Positions 44,591 to 52,870 of a stretch of 64,000 nucleotides of DNA are shown piece after piece. A program made the position numbers and the translations under genes. The DNA lies in contig NZ_OY782493.1 of NCBI RefSeq assembly GCF_963677715.1, forward strand, positions 124,001 to 188,000, read 5' to 3'. The notes under the pieces are model-generated. The model had not been told where the DNA came from. It saw only the letters and a program-made list of their open reading frames with translations, and did not search any database. Numbering within the stretch: the first letter of the stretch is position 1; each line of letters opens with the position of its first letter. Source of the stretch: an uncultured Bacteroides sp. (GTDB lineage: Bacteria; Bacteroidota; Bacteroidia; Bacteroidales; Bacteroidaceae).

Positions 44591-44632
44591 CTTGCGGTCG
44601 TGTGCTTGAATACCACGTAAAAAACAAGATTT
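44591..44632 (+). promoter_or_regulatory. Candidate pseudoknot leader (preQ1-I-like) before the transporter start
   Basis: CGTG (44599-44602) can pair with CACG (44614-44617). CTTG in the loop (44605-44608) can pair with CAAG (44625-44628) after an A-rich linker TAAAAAA, the topology of preQ1 class I aptamers. A competing outer stem uses CTTG at 44591-44594 with the same CAAG. The location ahead of queuosine-precursor genes fits, but the stems are only 4 bp, so this is a hypothesis. Confidence 0.3.
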
Positions 44633-45313
44633 ATGAATAGTAAAGTATCCGTTCCTTTCATGCTGCTTGGCATTCTCTTTAATGTATGCCTCATCGCAGC
44701 TAATCTTCTCGAAACAAAAGTGATTCAGGTTTTCGGCATTACCGTTACTGCCGGACTGATTGTGTTTCCCATTTCATACATCATCAACGACTGCATAGCC
44801 GAGGTGTGGGGCTTCAAGAAAGCCCGTCTCATCATTTGGAGCGGGTTTGCGATGAATTTTTTCGTTGTGGCTCTGGGGCAAATAGCCGTGGCGCTGCCTG
44901 CCGCTCCGTTTTGGCAGGGCGCAGCAGGGTTTAACTTCGTTTTCGGCATGGCACCGCGCATTGTGGTGGCCAGTCTGGCGGCCTTTCTGGTAGGTTCTTT
45001 TCTGAATGCTTACGTAATGAGCAAGATGAAAGTAGCCAGTGGCGGAAAGAATTTCTCTGCCCGTGCCATTTGGTCTACCGTGGTGGGCGAAACGGCCGAT
45101 TCGCTTATCTTCTTTCCCATCGCCTTCGGGGGCATCATTCCCTGGAGGGAGCTGATCATTATGATTGGCATACAGATTGTTCTCAAATCTCTCTACGAAG
45201 TGATTGTTCTCCCTATTACCATACGTGTGGTAAAAGCCATCAAGAGAATAGACGGTAGTGATGTTTACGATGAACACATCTCGTATAATGTACTCAGGAT
45301 AAAGGATGTTTAA
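44633..45313 (+). CDS. yhhQ: Queuosine precursor transporter (YhhQ/VUT family)
   Basis: 226 aa with about six membrane helices. YIINDCIAEVWGFKKARLIIWSGF is the conserved VUT-family block, and GETADSLIFFPIAFGG lies in the fifth helix. YhhQ-type proteins import queuosine precursors such as preQ0/preQ1. First gene of a run with queC and queF, which supports that role. The 5' leader may be structured (44475-44632). Confidence 0.9.
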   Translation: MNSKVSVPFMLLGILFNVCLIAANLLETKVIQVFGITVTAGLIVFPISYIINDCIAEVWGFKKARLIIWSGFAMNFFVVALGQIAVALPAAPFWQGAAGFNFVFGMAPRIVVASLAAFLVGSFLNAYVMSKMKVASGGKNFSARAIWSTVVGETADSLIFFPIAFGGIIPWRELIIMIGIQIVLKSLYEVIVLPITIRVVKAIKRIDGSDVYDEHISYNVLRIKDV

Positions 45314-45326
45314 TGTTTATTGAGTT

Positions 45327-46061
45327 ATGCAAAGTGATAATCAGTTAGATATGACCGACGAAACCGGTCGAAAAAGTGCTTGTTCCAAACTGCATGCCCG
45401 GATGAGTGATGCGGCAGTGGTTTTGTTTAGCGGCGGACAGGATTCTACTACGTGCCTGTTTTGGGCAAAGGAGCATTTTAAAACAGTGTATGCACTTAGT
45501 TTTGTGTACGGACAAAAGCATGTGCATGAGGTAGATTTGGCACGTGGCATTGCCGAAAGGGCAGGAGTGAAGTTTGAGGTGATGGATGCCACTTTTATCA
45601 GTCGCCTGGGGCGCAATTCCCTGACGGACACCACCCTGACGATGGATCAGGAGAAGCCGGCGGACTCTTTTCCCAACACTTTTGTGCCGGGCAGAAACCT
45701 TTTCTTTCTGAGTATTGCGGCCGTGTTTGCCCGCGAGCGTGGGGTGAGACACATCGTTACGGGCGTGTCGCAAACGGATTTTAGCGGATACCCCGATTGC
45801 CGCGACTCGTTCATTAAGTCGCTGAATGTTACGCTGAATCTGGCTATGGACGAGCAGTTTGTGCTCCACACGCCACTGATGTGGATTGACAAAGCGCAGA
45901 CATGGGCGCTGGCCGACGAACTGGGGGTGTTCGACATTGTATGCAACGAAACGCTGACCTGCTACAACGGTATACCTGCCGACGGCTGTGGCCATTGTCC
46001 CGCCTGCAAGCTCCGCAAACAGGGGTTGGAAGAGTATCTGGAAGCAAAGGCGGCCCTTTAG
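45327..46061 (+). CDS. queC: 7-cyano-7-deazaguanine (preQ0) synthase
   Basis: Converts carboxy-deazaguanine and ammonia to preQ0 using ATP. The PP-loop motif is [18 protein letters not shown], and the C-terminal zinc site is CNETLTCYN...[14 protein letters not shown]. The frame from 45327 gives 244 aa. The family usually starts just before the PP-loop, so ATG at 45402 ([12 protein letters not shown], 219 aa) is a serious alternative. It follows the transporter by 13 bp. Confidence 0.93.
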   Translation: MQSDNQLDMTDETGRKSACSKLHARMSDAAVVLFSGGQDSTTCLFWAKEHFKTVYALSFVYGQKHVHEVDLARGIAERAGVKFEVMDATFISRLGRNSLTDTTLTMDQEKPADSFPNTFVPGRNLFFLSIAAVFARERGVRHIVTGVSQTDFSGYPDCRDSFIKSLNVTLNLAMDEQFVLHTPLMWIDKAQTWALADELGVFDIVCNETLTCYNGIPADGCGHCPACKLRKQGLEEYLEAKAAL

Positions 46062-46171
46062 ATAAGGAGTTATAAGATATTTCCGAGCCGGATAATTGAG
46101 GCATGATGCAGCTGCGGCATAGATATAGAGAAGCGGAAAGAACAGAACGTTTAATAATTAGCAAAAGGACT

Positions 46172-46642
46172 ATGACTGAATTAAAAGATCAACTGTCTCT
46201 GCTGGGACAGAAAACGGAGTACAAGCAGGATTATGCTCCCGAAGTACTCGAAGCGTTTGATAACAAACACCCCGGTAATGACTATTGGGTACGGTTTAAC
46301 TGTCCCGAGTTTACGAGCCTTTGCCCCATCACCGGACAGCCTGATTTTGCGGAAATACGCATCAGCTACCTGCCCGACGTGAAGATGGTAGAAAGTAAGA
46401 GCCTCAAATTATACCTATTCAGCTTTCGCAACCACGGAGCCTTTCACGAAGATTGTGTAAACATCATAATGAAAGACCTCATCGGCTTGATGAATCCCAA
46501 ATACATAGAAGTTACGGGACTCTTCACCCCGCGCGGAGGCATTTCCATCTATCCCTATGCCAATTACGGTTGCCCGGGCACAAAGTACGAAGAAATGGCT
46601 ACTTATCGCCTGACGAACCACGACATGCGCGCTAGTCTGTAG
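46172..46642 (+). CDS. queF: NADPH-dependent preQ0 reductase (preQ1 synthase)
   Basis: 156 aa from [14 protein letters not shown]; the longer frame from 46103 adds a non-conserved segment. The catalytic cysteine is in [37 protein letters not shown] carries the QueF signature ESKSLKxYxxSxR...HE. It reduces the nitrile of preQ0 to the aminomethyl of preQ1. It completes a yhhQ-queC-queF run; queD and queE are not in the window. Confidence 0.94.
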   Translation: MTELKDQLSLLGQKTEYKQDYAPEVLEAFDNKHPGNDYWVRFNCPEFTSLCPITGQPDFAEIRISYLPDVKMVESKSLKLYLFSFRNHGAFHEDCVNIIMKDLIGLMNPKYIEVTGLFTPRGGISIYPYANYGCPGTKYEEMATYRLTNHDMRASL

Positions 46643-46869
46643 CGAGCGAAGCAAAGCGAAAAGAGTCGCACAAAGCAAAAACAAGAATTTCGGCCTCTTG
46701 CGATGTGCGTATAGCGGAGGCGGTATTCGTAGCGTGAAGCAGCGATTTTGTCTGAGCGAAGCGAGTTTAATCGCTGTAGCTACGAATGCTGCTGTAGTAG
46801 CACATCACGAGCAGCCTTGCTTTTTTCTTTGGTTCTTTCTTTTGCAGCAAGGCAAAAGAAAGAATAACC
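46643..46869. repeat. Structured repeat element copy C
   Basis: About 225 bp without a gene between queF and rlmH. Nested stems are GATGTGC (46702-46708) with GCACATC (46800-46806), ATTCGTAGC (46725-46733) with GCTACGAAT (46779-46787), and CAGCGATT (46740-46747) with AATCGCTG (46769-46776). Around the innermost stem is a loop GAGCGAAGCGAG shared with copy B (GAGCGTAAGCGAG). The right end (46812-46869) is identical over 58 bp to 37136-37193 and holds an 11-bp hairpin (46835-46862). Confidence 0.78.
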
Positions 46870-46871
46870 CA

Positions 46872-47345
46872 TTATTCATGATGATACGGTCCGCCGTTAA
46901 GAATAGTCATGGCCCGATAGAGCTGCTCTACAAAAAAAAGCCTCACCATCTGGTGCGAGAAAGTCATCTTTGACAGCGATATTTTTTCGTGAGCCGCCTG
47001 ATACACCTTTTGAGAAAAACCGTAGGGCCCCCCGATGATAAACACCAGCCGCTTGTTTACATTGGCCAGCTTCTTCTCCATCCAGGCGGCAAAGTCTACA
47101 GAGCGGAACTCCTTACCGTTCTCATCCAGCAAAACAATTACATCGCCCGGCTGAAGAGCTTTGCATATCAGCTCTCCCTCTTTCTCCTTTTGCTGATCCA
47201 TGGTTAAACTCTTCGTGTTTTTCAGCTCGGGAATCACCTCTATCTCGAATGCCATGAAATGTTTGGTTCGCTCCGTATAGTCGTTGATGGCGGTAATGTA
47301 ATGCTGCTCTGCCGTGCGGCCCACTACGAGTAATGTTGTTTTCAT
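46872..47345 (-). CDS. rlmH: 23S rRNA (pseudouridine1915-N3)-methyltransferase
   Basis: 157 aa, the normal RlmH size. It methylates pseudouridine 1915 of 23S rRNA in assembled ribosomes. SPOUT-class motifs: VIVLLDENGKEFRSVDFAAWMEKK, VFIIGGPYGF, and the C-terminal SLSKMTFSHQMVRLFFVEQLYRAMTILNGGPYHHE, which ends in the family-typical YHH. The stop codon lies only two bases from repeat element copy C, so that element's hairpin may also serve as the rlmH terminator. Confidence 0.97.
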   Translation of the reverse strand: MKTTLLVVGRTAEQHYITAINDYTERTKHFMAFEIEVIPELKNTKSLTMDQQKEKEGELICKALQPGDVIVLLDENGKEFRSVDFAAWMEKKLANVNKRLVFIIGGPYGFSQKVYQAAHEKISLSKMTFSHQMVRLFFVEQLYRAMTILNGGPYHHE

Positions 47346-47400
47346 TTCTTATACTTTGTTTTCCTGCTACAGGGGTTTGAACCTACAAAAATAATGCTTT

Positions 47401-47433
47401 TTTGTTGTTTCTATCTATAAATGCTTACCTTTG
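47401..47433 (+). promoter_or_regulatory. Promoter of the DUF4783-nadC unit
   Basis: TTTG (47401-47404), 21 bp, TACCTTTG (47426-47433) matches the Bacteroides consensus. It places the transcript start near 47440, which makes ATG 47457 the start of the next gene and excludes the upstream ATG at 47421. Confidence 0.75.
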
Positions 47434-47456
47434 CTTGTCATTTAATACTTGTATCT

Positions 47457-47849
47457 ATGAAAAAAAGAGTGTTTTTATCAATAGGCGGCATGCTTTTTTT
47501 TCTGTCTGTGCTTTTTGCTCAGGATGTGCCGGTAGGAGTTGCTATGGCATTTAAACAGGGAAATTCGCAGGAACTGAATAAATACTTGGGAAATAAGATT
47601 GATTTGAATATTTTGGGTCAGTCTTCTGTTGTAGATAAGCAAACGGCTCAGGCCAGGTTTGCTGCTTTTTTTACTGAAAATAAGGTGAGCGGGTTTACCG
47701 TGAACCATCAGGGCAAGCGTGATGAGTCTAGTTTCATGATAGGAACTTTAGCGACGGACAAGGGAGCTTTTCGTGTGAACTGTTTCCTTAAACGCATAGA
47801 AAATAAATATTTAATTCATCAAATAAGAATAGATAAAACCAATGAATGA
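47457..47849 (+). CDS. DUF4783-family exported protein
   Basis: About 130 aa. A signal peptide (KKRVFLSIGGMLFFLSVLFAQ) is followed by an NTF2-like small domain: GVAMAFKQGNSQELNKYLGNKIDLNILGQ and TENKVSGFTVNHQGKRDESSFMIGTLATDKGAFRVNCFLKR, which fits the DUF4783 group of Bacteroidetes. Function unknown. It overlaps nadC by 8 bp, an arrangement that suggests translational coupling rather than shared function. Confidence 0.8.
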   Translation: MKKRVFLSIGGMLFFLSVLFAQDVPVGVAMAFKQGNSQELNKYLGNKIDLNILGQSSVVDKQTAQARFAAFFTENKVSGFTVNHQGKRDESSFMIGTLATDKGAFRVNCFLKRIENKYLIHQIRIDKTNE

Positions 47850-48681
47850 GTTGATAGACAAATTGATTGACCTCGCTTTTGCGGAAGATATAGGCGATGG
47901 CGATCATACCACCCTCTCTTGCATACCCGAAACAGCCATGGGTAAATCAAAGCTTCTGATTAAAGAAGCAGGTGTTCTGGCCGGAATTGAAATTGCCAGG
48001 GAAATATTCCACCGCTTCGATTCGACGTTGAAAGTGGAGGTATTCATTAATGACGGTACGGAAGTGAAACCGGGCGATGTGGCCATGATTGTGGAAGGCA
48101 AAGTGCAGTCTCTGCTGCAAACCGAACGCCTGATGCTCAACGTGATGCAGCGCATGAGCGGCATTGCCACCATGACACGCCGTTACGTGAAGCAACTCGA
48201 AGGTACAAACACCCGCGTGCTCGACACGCGAAAAACCACTCCCGGTATGCGTATGCTCGAGAAAGCCGCCGTCAAGATAGGCGGAGGGGTGAATCACCGC
48301 ATCGGCCTTTTCGACATGATTCTGCTGAAAGATAACCACGTGGATTTTGCCGGAGGCATAGACAAAGCCATCGGCCGTGCCAAGGAGTATTGCAAGCAGA
48401 AGGGTAAAGACCTCAAGATAGAGATTGAAGTGAGAAACTTCGACGAATTGAATCAGGTGCTTGCCATTGGCGGGGTAGACCGCATCATGCTCGATAACTT
48501 CACTCCCGAAAACACGAAAAAAGCGGTAGAGATGATTGGCGGGCGGTACGAAACCGAATCGTCCGGTGGTATCACGTTCGATACCTTGCGCGATTATGCC
48601 TTGTGTGGAGTCGACTACATCTCTGTAGGTGCACTTACTCACTCGGTGAAGGGTCTTGATATGAGTTTCAAGGCTTGCTGA
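47842..48681 (+). CDS. nadC: Quinolinate phosphoribosyltransferase
   Basis: 279 aa. Makes nicotinate mononucleotide from quinolinate and PRPP in NAD synthesis. Family blocks: LAFAEDIGDGDHTTLSC, MQRMSGIATMTRRYV, LDTRKTTPGMRMLEKAAVKIGGGVNHRIGLFDMILLKDNH and IMLDNFTP. The lysine and arginine residues of the active site lie in these segments. It overlaps the upstream gene by 8 bp. Confidence 0.97.
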   Translation: MNELIDKLIDLAFAEDIGDGDHTTLSCIPETAMGKSKLLIKEAGVLAGIEIAREIFHRFDSTLKVEVFINDGTEVKPGDVAMIVEGKVQSLLQTERLMLNVMQRMSGIATMTRRYVKQLEGTNTRVLDTRKTTPGMRMLEKAAVKIGGGVNHRIGLFDMILLKDNHVDFAGGIDKAIGRAKEYCKQKGKDLKIEIEVRNFDELNQVLAIGGVDRIMLDNFTPENTKKAVEMIGGRYETESSGGITFDTLRDYALCGVDYISVGALTHSVKGLDMSFKAC

Positions 48682-48780
48682 TTTTAATATTCTTTAATAC
48701 TTTCATTTGCAGCATCCTTTCGTTCGCTGCGTCTAATTTGCAAACGGCGCAAACATACGACTGGTAAAAAAGTACTTAAG

Positions 48781-49332
48781 TTGGAAAACGAGATAGAACT
48801 GATTAAGGGCTGTAGAGCGGGAGATAATTCTGCCCGCAAGCAACTTTACACCCTCTATTCCAACAAAATGCTGGCGGTGTGCTACCGCTATACCGGTGAT
48901 ATGGATGCGGCTCACGATGTACTACACGATGCTTTCATTAAGATTTTTACCGGATTTAATTTCCGGGGTGAAGCATCGCTGGGTACATGGATTACCAAAG
49001 TGATGGTAAGCCAGGCGGTTGATTACCTGAGAAAGCAAAAACGCATTAGTCAGACCATTGTGTACGAGGAACAGCTTCCTGATGTACCCGAGCTTCCGGA
49101 TAAAGATGACGGTAGCCGGATTTCGGAGGAACAGTTGCTGACTTTTGTAGCAGAACTTCCGGCAGGTTGCCGCACGGTTTTTAACTTGTTTGTTTTTGAA
49201 GACAAGTCGCACAAAGAGATAGCTGGAATGCTGCACATCAAAGAGCATTCGTCTACCTCGCAGTTGCACCGGGCCAAATGTTTGTTAGCAAAAAGAATTA
49301 AAGGATATTTAGATCATGAAGAAAGAAAATGA
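48781..49332 (+). CDS. ECF-type RNA polymerase sigma factor
   Basis: 183 aa, starting with TTG (no in-frame ATG is close upstream). Region 2 is seen in LYTLYSNKMLAVCYRYTGDMDAAHDVLHDAFIKIFTGFNFRGEASLGTWITKVMVSQAVDYLRKQKR. Region 4 is in LPAGCRTVFNLFVFEDKSHKEIAGMLHIKEHSSTSQLHRAKCLLAKRI. It overlaps by 17 bp a membrane-anchored partner gene that probably acts as anti-sigma factor. The signal it answers is unknown. Confidence 0.93.
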   Translation: MENEIELIKGCRAGDNSARKQLYTLYSNKMLAVCYRYTGDMDAAHDVLHDAFIKIFTGFNFRGEASLGTWITKVMVSQAVDYLRKQKRISQTIVYEEQLPDVPELPDKDDGSRISEEQLLTFVAELPAGCRTVFNLFVFEDKSHKEIAGMLHIKEHSSTSQLHRAKCLLAKRIKGYLDHEERK

Positions 49333-50374
49333 TGAATTGACGGATTTGTTCCGCTCGCGATTGGGAGATGCCCAACTGCCGGTGCGGGACCATTTTTGGG
49401 AAAACCTGGAGAGGGATATTCCCGTTGCTGCTCGTCGCCACCGGATGGTGATTTATCGTTTCACAGCAGCTGCTTCGGTGTTATTTGTACTTATGGCTTC
49501 ATCTGCAGCTTTCTGGTTCTTCTCTCCCAAAGAGGAGATAGCCGATGCTTTTACGAAAGCGGAGATATCGGCAGGTAAAGAGGGTAAGTTGAGTGCGGAT
49601 GTGGTTAAAGAAAACTTCCCTCCTATCCATGCTGCATCGGTACTGCATAAACAGGGGCCGCGTTCATTTGGCGTATTGGCTTTGAACAAGGGAGATAAAG
49701 AGACGGAAGATCATGATTCTGTTTCGGTTACAGTCTCTATGTCTTTTTCTTTTTCTACTACTACCTCTCGCAACAGAAAACATTATCAGCAACAGCAAAC
49801 GGCCATGGCAAGCAACGACATGGCGGGTAATGAAAACCGTTCTGAAAAAGAACAGGGGGGCACAAAGGTGAACGCTCATAAGAGAGCAAAGGAATCGTCC
49901 TGGGCCGTTAAAGCGGGAGCCGGATTTTCGCTACCTGCTGCCGACAAAATGCATGCTCCTTTTGAAGTTAGTGCAACGGTAGAGAAAAAAATAACGAAAC
50001 GCTTCTCGGTGGAGACCGGACTAGCCTACTCTTGCGAACAAAGTCCGGTGAATGGGAATATGCATTATGTGGGCATTCCCGTTAAAGCCAATTTCTTAAT
50101 TGCCGGAAACAGAAAATTAGATCTATATGCTTCTCTGGGAGGGTTGGTGGATAAATGCATTGCCGGTGCACCCGACAATGATTTTAACAGCGAGCCTATT
50201 CAACTGGCCATAACGGCCGGTCTTGGAGTCTTTTATAAAATAAGCGACAGACTTGCCTTGTTTGCCCAGCCGGGCATTTCGCACCACTTTAATCCCGATA
50301 CTCAATGGGAAACGGCACGCACGCAGAAATCGACGAATCTCAATCTGCTTTGCGGGTTAAGAATGACTTATTAA
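49316..50374 (+). CDS. Putative anti-sigma-like protein with one membrane helix and a beta-barrel C-terminus
   Basis: 352 aa. The first 40 residues (LTDLFRSRLGDAQLPVRDHFWENLERDIP) look like a cytoplasmic anti-sigma tail. A membrane helix follows at about 45-67 (FTAAASVLFVLMASSAAFWFF). A polar region rich in Ser/Thr/Gln leads to a C-terminal outer membrane beta-barrel-like domain (from about 195: AVKAGAGFSLPAAD, VSATVEKKITKRFSVETGLAYS, LDLYASLGG, FALFAQPGISHHF, LLCGLRMTY). It overlaps the sigma gene by 17 bp. The combination of inner-membrane helix and porin-like end is unusual but typical of a Bacteroides protein group. Confidence 0.72.
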   Translation: MKKENDELTDLFRSRLGDAQLPVRDHFWENLERDIPVAARRHRMVIYRFTAAASVLFVLMASSAAFWFFSPKEEIADAFTKAEISAGKEGKLSADVVKENFPPIHAASVLHKQGPRSFGVLALNKGDKETEDHDSVSVTVSMSFSFSTTTSRNRKHYQQQQTAMASNDMAGNENRSEKEQGGTKVNAHKRAKESSWAVKAGAGFSLPAADKMHAPFEVSATVEKKITKRFSVETGLAYSCEQSPVNGNMHYVGIPVKANFLIAGNRKLDLYASLGGLVDKCIAGAPDNDFNSEPIQLAITAGLGVFYKISDRLALFAQPGISHHFNPDTQWETARTQKSTNLNLLCGLRMTY

Positions 50375-50399
50375 TCCATTTATTATCAAAGCATATATT

Positions 50400-50927
50400 A
50401 TGAGAAAGACTGTTTTTGTTATGCTGACAGTATTACTGGCTATGGCCTGCATAAGCTGCAACGATGAGGCATTGGATTATAACAATCCCGATGTGGGGCT
50501 TTTTGTAAAGCAACTTAAGGATGGAACCTATAACACGAAAGGTCCGGATGGGTATATTGAAGTGCCCCGATTTACCAAAGAAGATATTCCTGAGTTACTG
50601 ACTCATGCCGGAGATCTCACTATTATTCCTTCTTTTCCACTTCCGCCCGTTTCTTCCTATTTGGGTACGAAAGTACGTTTGGGAGAATGCATGCTATGGA
50701 TTGTGGAGAGTATTCGTATAGGGCAGTATGCTTCTCTTGGGTGCAGGATGGTGCGTGCCGATGCCGATAATTACGAAGGCATTTATTTTCTTTCCGATGC
50801 GGAAGTGCGCGATGCAGCCAAACGGTATCGCTATTGGTGGGAGAATGCGAAATTTCCTAAAACAGAATGGTCGGTAATTCCTTGTTTCGATGATCCTCTC
50901 TGCGGAAGTGGATATCGTTGGTGGTAA
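50400..50927 (+). CDS. DUF4943-type lipoprotein
   Basis: 175 aa. A lipoprotein signal ends in ACISCNDEA. NNPDVGLFVKQLKDGTYN and FTKEDIPELLTHAGDLTIIPSFPLPPVSSY match the DUF4943 family. The C-terminus is rich in Trp and Tyr and has Cys pairs (CFDDPLCGSGYRWW). Function unknown. It is 25 bp after the anti-sigma-like gene and is probably in the same sigma-linked operon. Confidence 0.72.
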   Translation: MRKTVFVMLTVLLAMACISCNDEALDYNNPDVGLFVKQLKDGTYNTKGPDGYIEVPRFTKEDIPELLTHAGDLTIIPSFPLPPVSSYLGTKVRLGECMLWIVESIRIGQYASLGCRMVRADADNYEGIYFLSDAEVRDAAKRYRYWWENAKFPKTEWSVIPCFDDPLCGSGYRWW

Positions 50928-50942
50928 ATAATGATGATGTAG

Positions 50943-51620
50943 ATGACAAAGCGTTTAGCTCTATTTGTGTTTTTAAGTTTATTCTATTTATTGGCGCATG
51001 CTCAGTGGACAAAGAAAGATTCGATCAGTTTGCAACGTTTGCTAAAGAGTGACGGTGAAATAAAGCTCAATATGGATGCAGTGAAACAGATTCATTTTGA
51101 CAGGATATTGGGCACTCCGATGCTTGTGAACGAACAGCCCGGACTGAAATTGGATGAGAGCCTTCCTTCTGCGTTACCCGGGAAAAAGAAGATAGTATTG
51201 ACGTTGATGCCTTATACGGCCAACACAAAGTATAATTATGATCCTATTTATCAGCGGAAAATAGAAGTGAAGGTCGACACCTACAAATCGAATCCGTTTG
51301 AACTTTTATATTCCCTGACTATTCCTACGAATTGGGCTAAGAAGCCGCTTGACGGGGGGTATCGTAAATCGCTTGAAGAGATTGAAGCAACCGGATTGCG
51401 GTATAACCCTCTGGCTGAGCGGGCCAATAATGTGGCGGTGGGTGCCTGGGTGAGTGCATCGGGGCCTTCAGGGCATGATTTTATGAAACCTTTTACGAAA
51501 GATTTCTGGAACGTCAGGGGCCGGAAGAATCGGGCTCGTACGCTCGATGTGCTGAGTCATTACGGAGACTCAACGACAGTACTCTTACATGATCCTTTGC
51601 CCGTAAATATTGCCCGCTGA
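50943..51620 (+). CDS. DUF4858-type exported protein
   Basis: 225 aa. A signal peptide (TKRLALFVFLSLFYLLAHAQ) is followed by the segment DSISLQRLLKSDGEIKLNMDAVKQIHFD, seen in DUF4858 proteins. A conserved-looking end reads GPSGHDFMKPFTKDFWNVRGRKNRARTLDVLSHYGD. It follows the DUF4943 lipoprotein by 15 bp. Function unknown; the run sigma factor, anti-sigma-like, DUF4943, DUF4858 suggests a small envelope regulon. Confidence 0.7.
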   Translation: MTKRLALFVFLSLFYLLAHAQWTKKDSISLQRLLKSDGEIKLNMDAVKQIHFDRILGTPMLVNEQPGLKLDESLPSALPGKKKIVLTLMPYTANTKYNYDPIYQRKIEVKVDTYKSNPFELLYSLTIPTNWAKKPLDGGYRKSLEEIEATGLRYNPLAERANNVAVGAWVSASGPSGHDFMKPFTKDFWNVRGRKNRARTLDVLSHYGDSTTVLLHDPLPVNIAR

Positions 51621-51657
51621 CTTTTTCGGGCAAAGCATCTTCTATTTTGCTCTTTTG

Positions 51658-51689
51658 TTTGGCCGTTTTGCGCGCGAAGCGTATTTTTG
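51658..51689 (+). promoter_or_regulatory. Promoter of the nitronate monooxygenase-like gene
   Basis: TTTG (51658-51661), exactly 20 bp, TATTTTTG (51682-51689) is a perfect Bacteroides consensus. The start codon at 51715 is 25 bp on. Confidence 0.75.
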
Positions 51690-51714
51690 TGTCTGAATCA
51701 AAAACCCAAATGTT

Positions 51715-52653
51715 ATGAATAGAATTTCTTCTCTTTTTGGCATACAGTTTCCTATTGTACAGGCCGGAATGGTATGGTGTAGCGGATGGAGACTGGCTGC
51801 AGCGGTGAGTAACGCCGGTGGTCTCGGATTAATAGGGTCGGGCTCTATGCATCCCGAAGTATTGCGTGAGCATATCCGTAAATGCAAAGCGGCTACGGAT
51901 AAACCTTTTGGAGTAAATGTACCGTTAATGTATCCTCAACTGGATACTATTATGCAGATTATAGAGGAAGAGGGAGTAAAGATTGTATTTACCTCTGCCG
52001 GAAATCCTAAGTTGTGGACGGGATGGCTCAAGGAGAGGGGTCTTATTGTTGCGCATGTGGTTTCATCGGCTAAATTTGCCGCCAAATGCGAGGAGGCCGG
52101 TGTGGATGCGATTGTTGCCGAAGGATTTGAGGCGGGCGGACACAACGGTAGGGAAGAGACAACCACGATGTGTCTTATTCCTTCTGTGAGGAAAGCAACG
52201 ACTTTGCCTCTGATTGCTGCCGGAGGTATTGGTACGGGCGAAGCCATTCTTGCTGCTTCAGTACTTGGTGCGGAAGGTGTGCAGATAGGAACCCGCTTTG
52301 CTTTGACAGAAGAAAGTTCGGCCAGTGAGGTGTTTAAGCAACATTGCTTAAAGTTAAAAGAAGGCGAAACGATGTTGTCGCTTAAAAAGCTTTCGCCTAC
52401 CCGCTTGGTGAAGAATGCGTTCTTCAATACCGTTGAGGAGGCCGAAAACCGTGGGGCATCTGCCGATGAATTGCGTGAACTGCTAGGTAAAGGGCGGGCT
52501 AAGAAAGGCATCTTTGAAGGAGACTTGGAAGAAGGTGAACTGGAAATCGGTCAGGTTACTTCTCTTTTTAACAGCATTCAAACAGCAGACGAAGTGATGC
52601 GCGAGCTGGTAGCGGATTATCAGACGGCCATTTCCAGATCTTATCAGTGGTAG
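51715..52653 (+). CDS. Nitronate monooxygenase / FabK-like FMN oxidoreductase
   Basis: 312 aa, an FMN TIM barrel. NRISSLFGIQFPIVQAGMVWCSG is the typical start, then AAVSNAGGLGLIGSGSM, EGFEAGGHNGREETTTMCLIPSV (active-site histidine region) and IAAGGIGTGEAILAASVLGAEGVQIGTRFALTEES. Family members oxidise nitroalkanes or act as enoyl-ACP reductase (FabK). The sequence does not settle which. The gene is monocistronic, with its own promoter. Confidence 0.85.
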   Translation: MNRISSLFGIQFPIVQAGMVWCSGWRLAAAVSNAGGLGLIGSGSMHPEVLREHIRKCKAATDKPFGVNVPLMYPQLDTIMQIIEEEGVKIVFTSAGNPKLWTGWLKERGLIVAHVVSSAKFAAKCEEAGVDAIVAEGFEAGGHNGREETTTMCLIPSVRKATTLPLIAAGGIGTGEAILAASVLGAEGVQIGTRFALTEESSASEVFKQHCLKLKEGETMLSLKKLSPTRLVKNAFFNTVEEAENRGASADELRELLGKGRAKKGIFEGDLEEGELEIGQVTSLFNSIQTADEVMRELVADYQTAISRSYQW

Positions 52654-52804
52654 AAACACTGCATCTTTCATTCAGTTGAATTAAGCAGATGCCGTCGGGT
52701 ATCGAAACCATGAAGTCGGGCTACTTTTATTAGAGTAATACAGGTATCTGTCCGGTTCCGGAGTAACGGTAAAAAACGTTTGATAGTATCAGCGTATGTA
52801 ACAT

Positions 52805-52837
52805 AAAAAATGGGGTTGCTTCTTACGGCAACCCCAT
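52805..52837 (-). terminator. Terminator downstream of ald
   Basis: ATGGGGTTGC (52810-52819) pairs with GCAACCCCAT (52828-52837). On the minus strand the stem is followed by six T residues, so it ends the ald transcript; on the plus strand the tail is T-poor. Confidence 0.8.
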
Positions 52838-52870
52838 ACGTTTTCTCAAAGAATTATTAAATCAGAATTA

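Noticed and set aside
47360-47390. tRNA T-arm-like sequence GGTTCAAACCCC on the minus strand upstream of rlmH
   Set aside because: The flanking bases do not form the T stem or an acceptor stem, and no anticodon arm is found. It might be a remnant but cannot be called.
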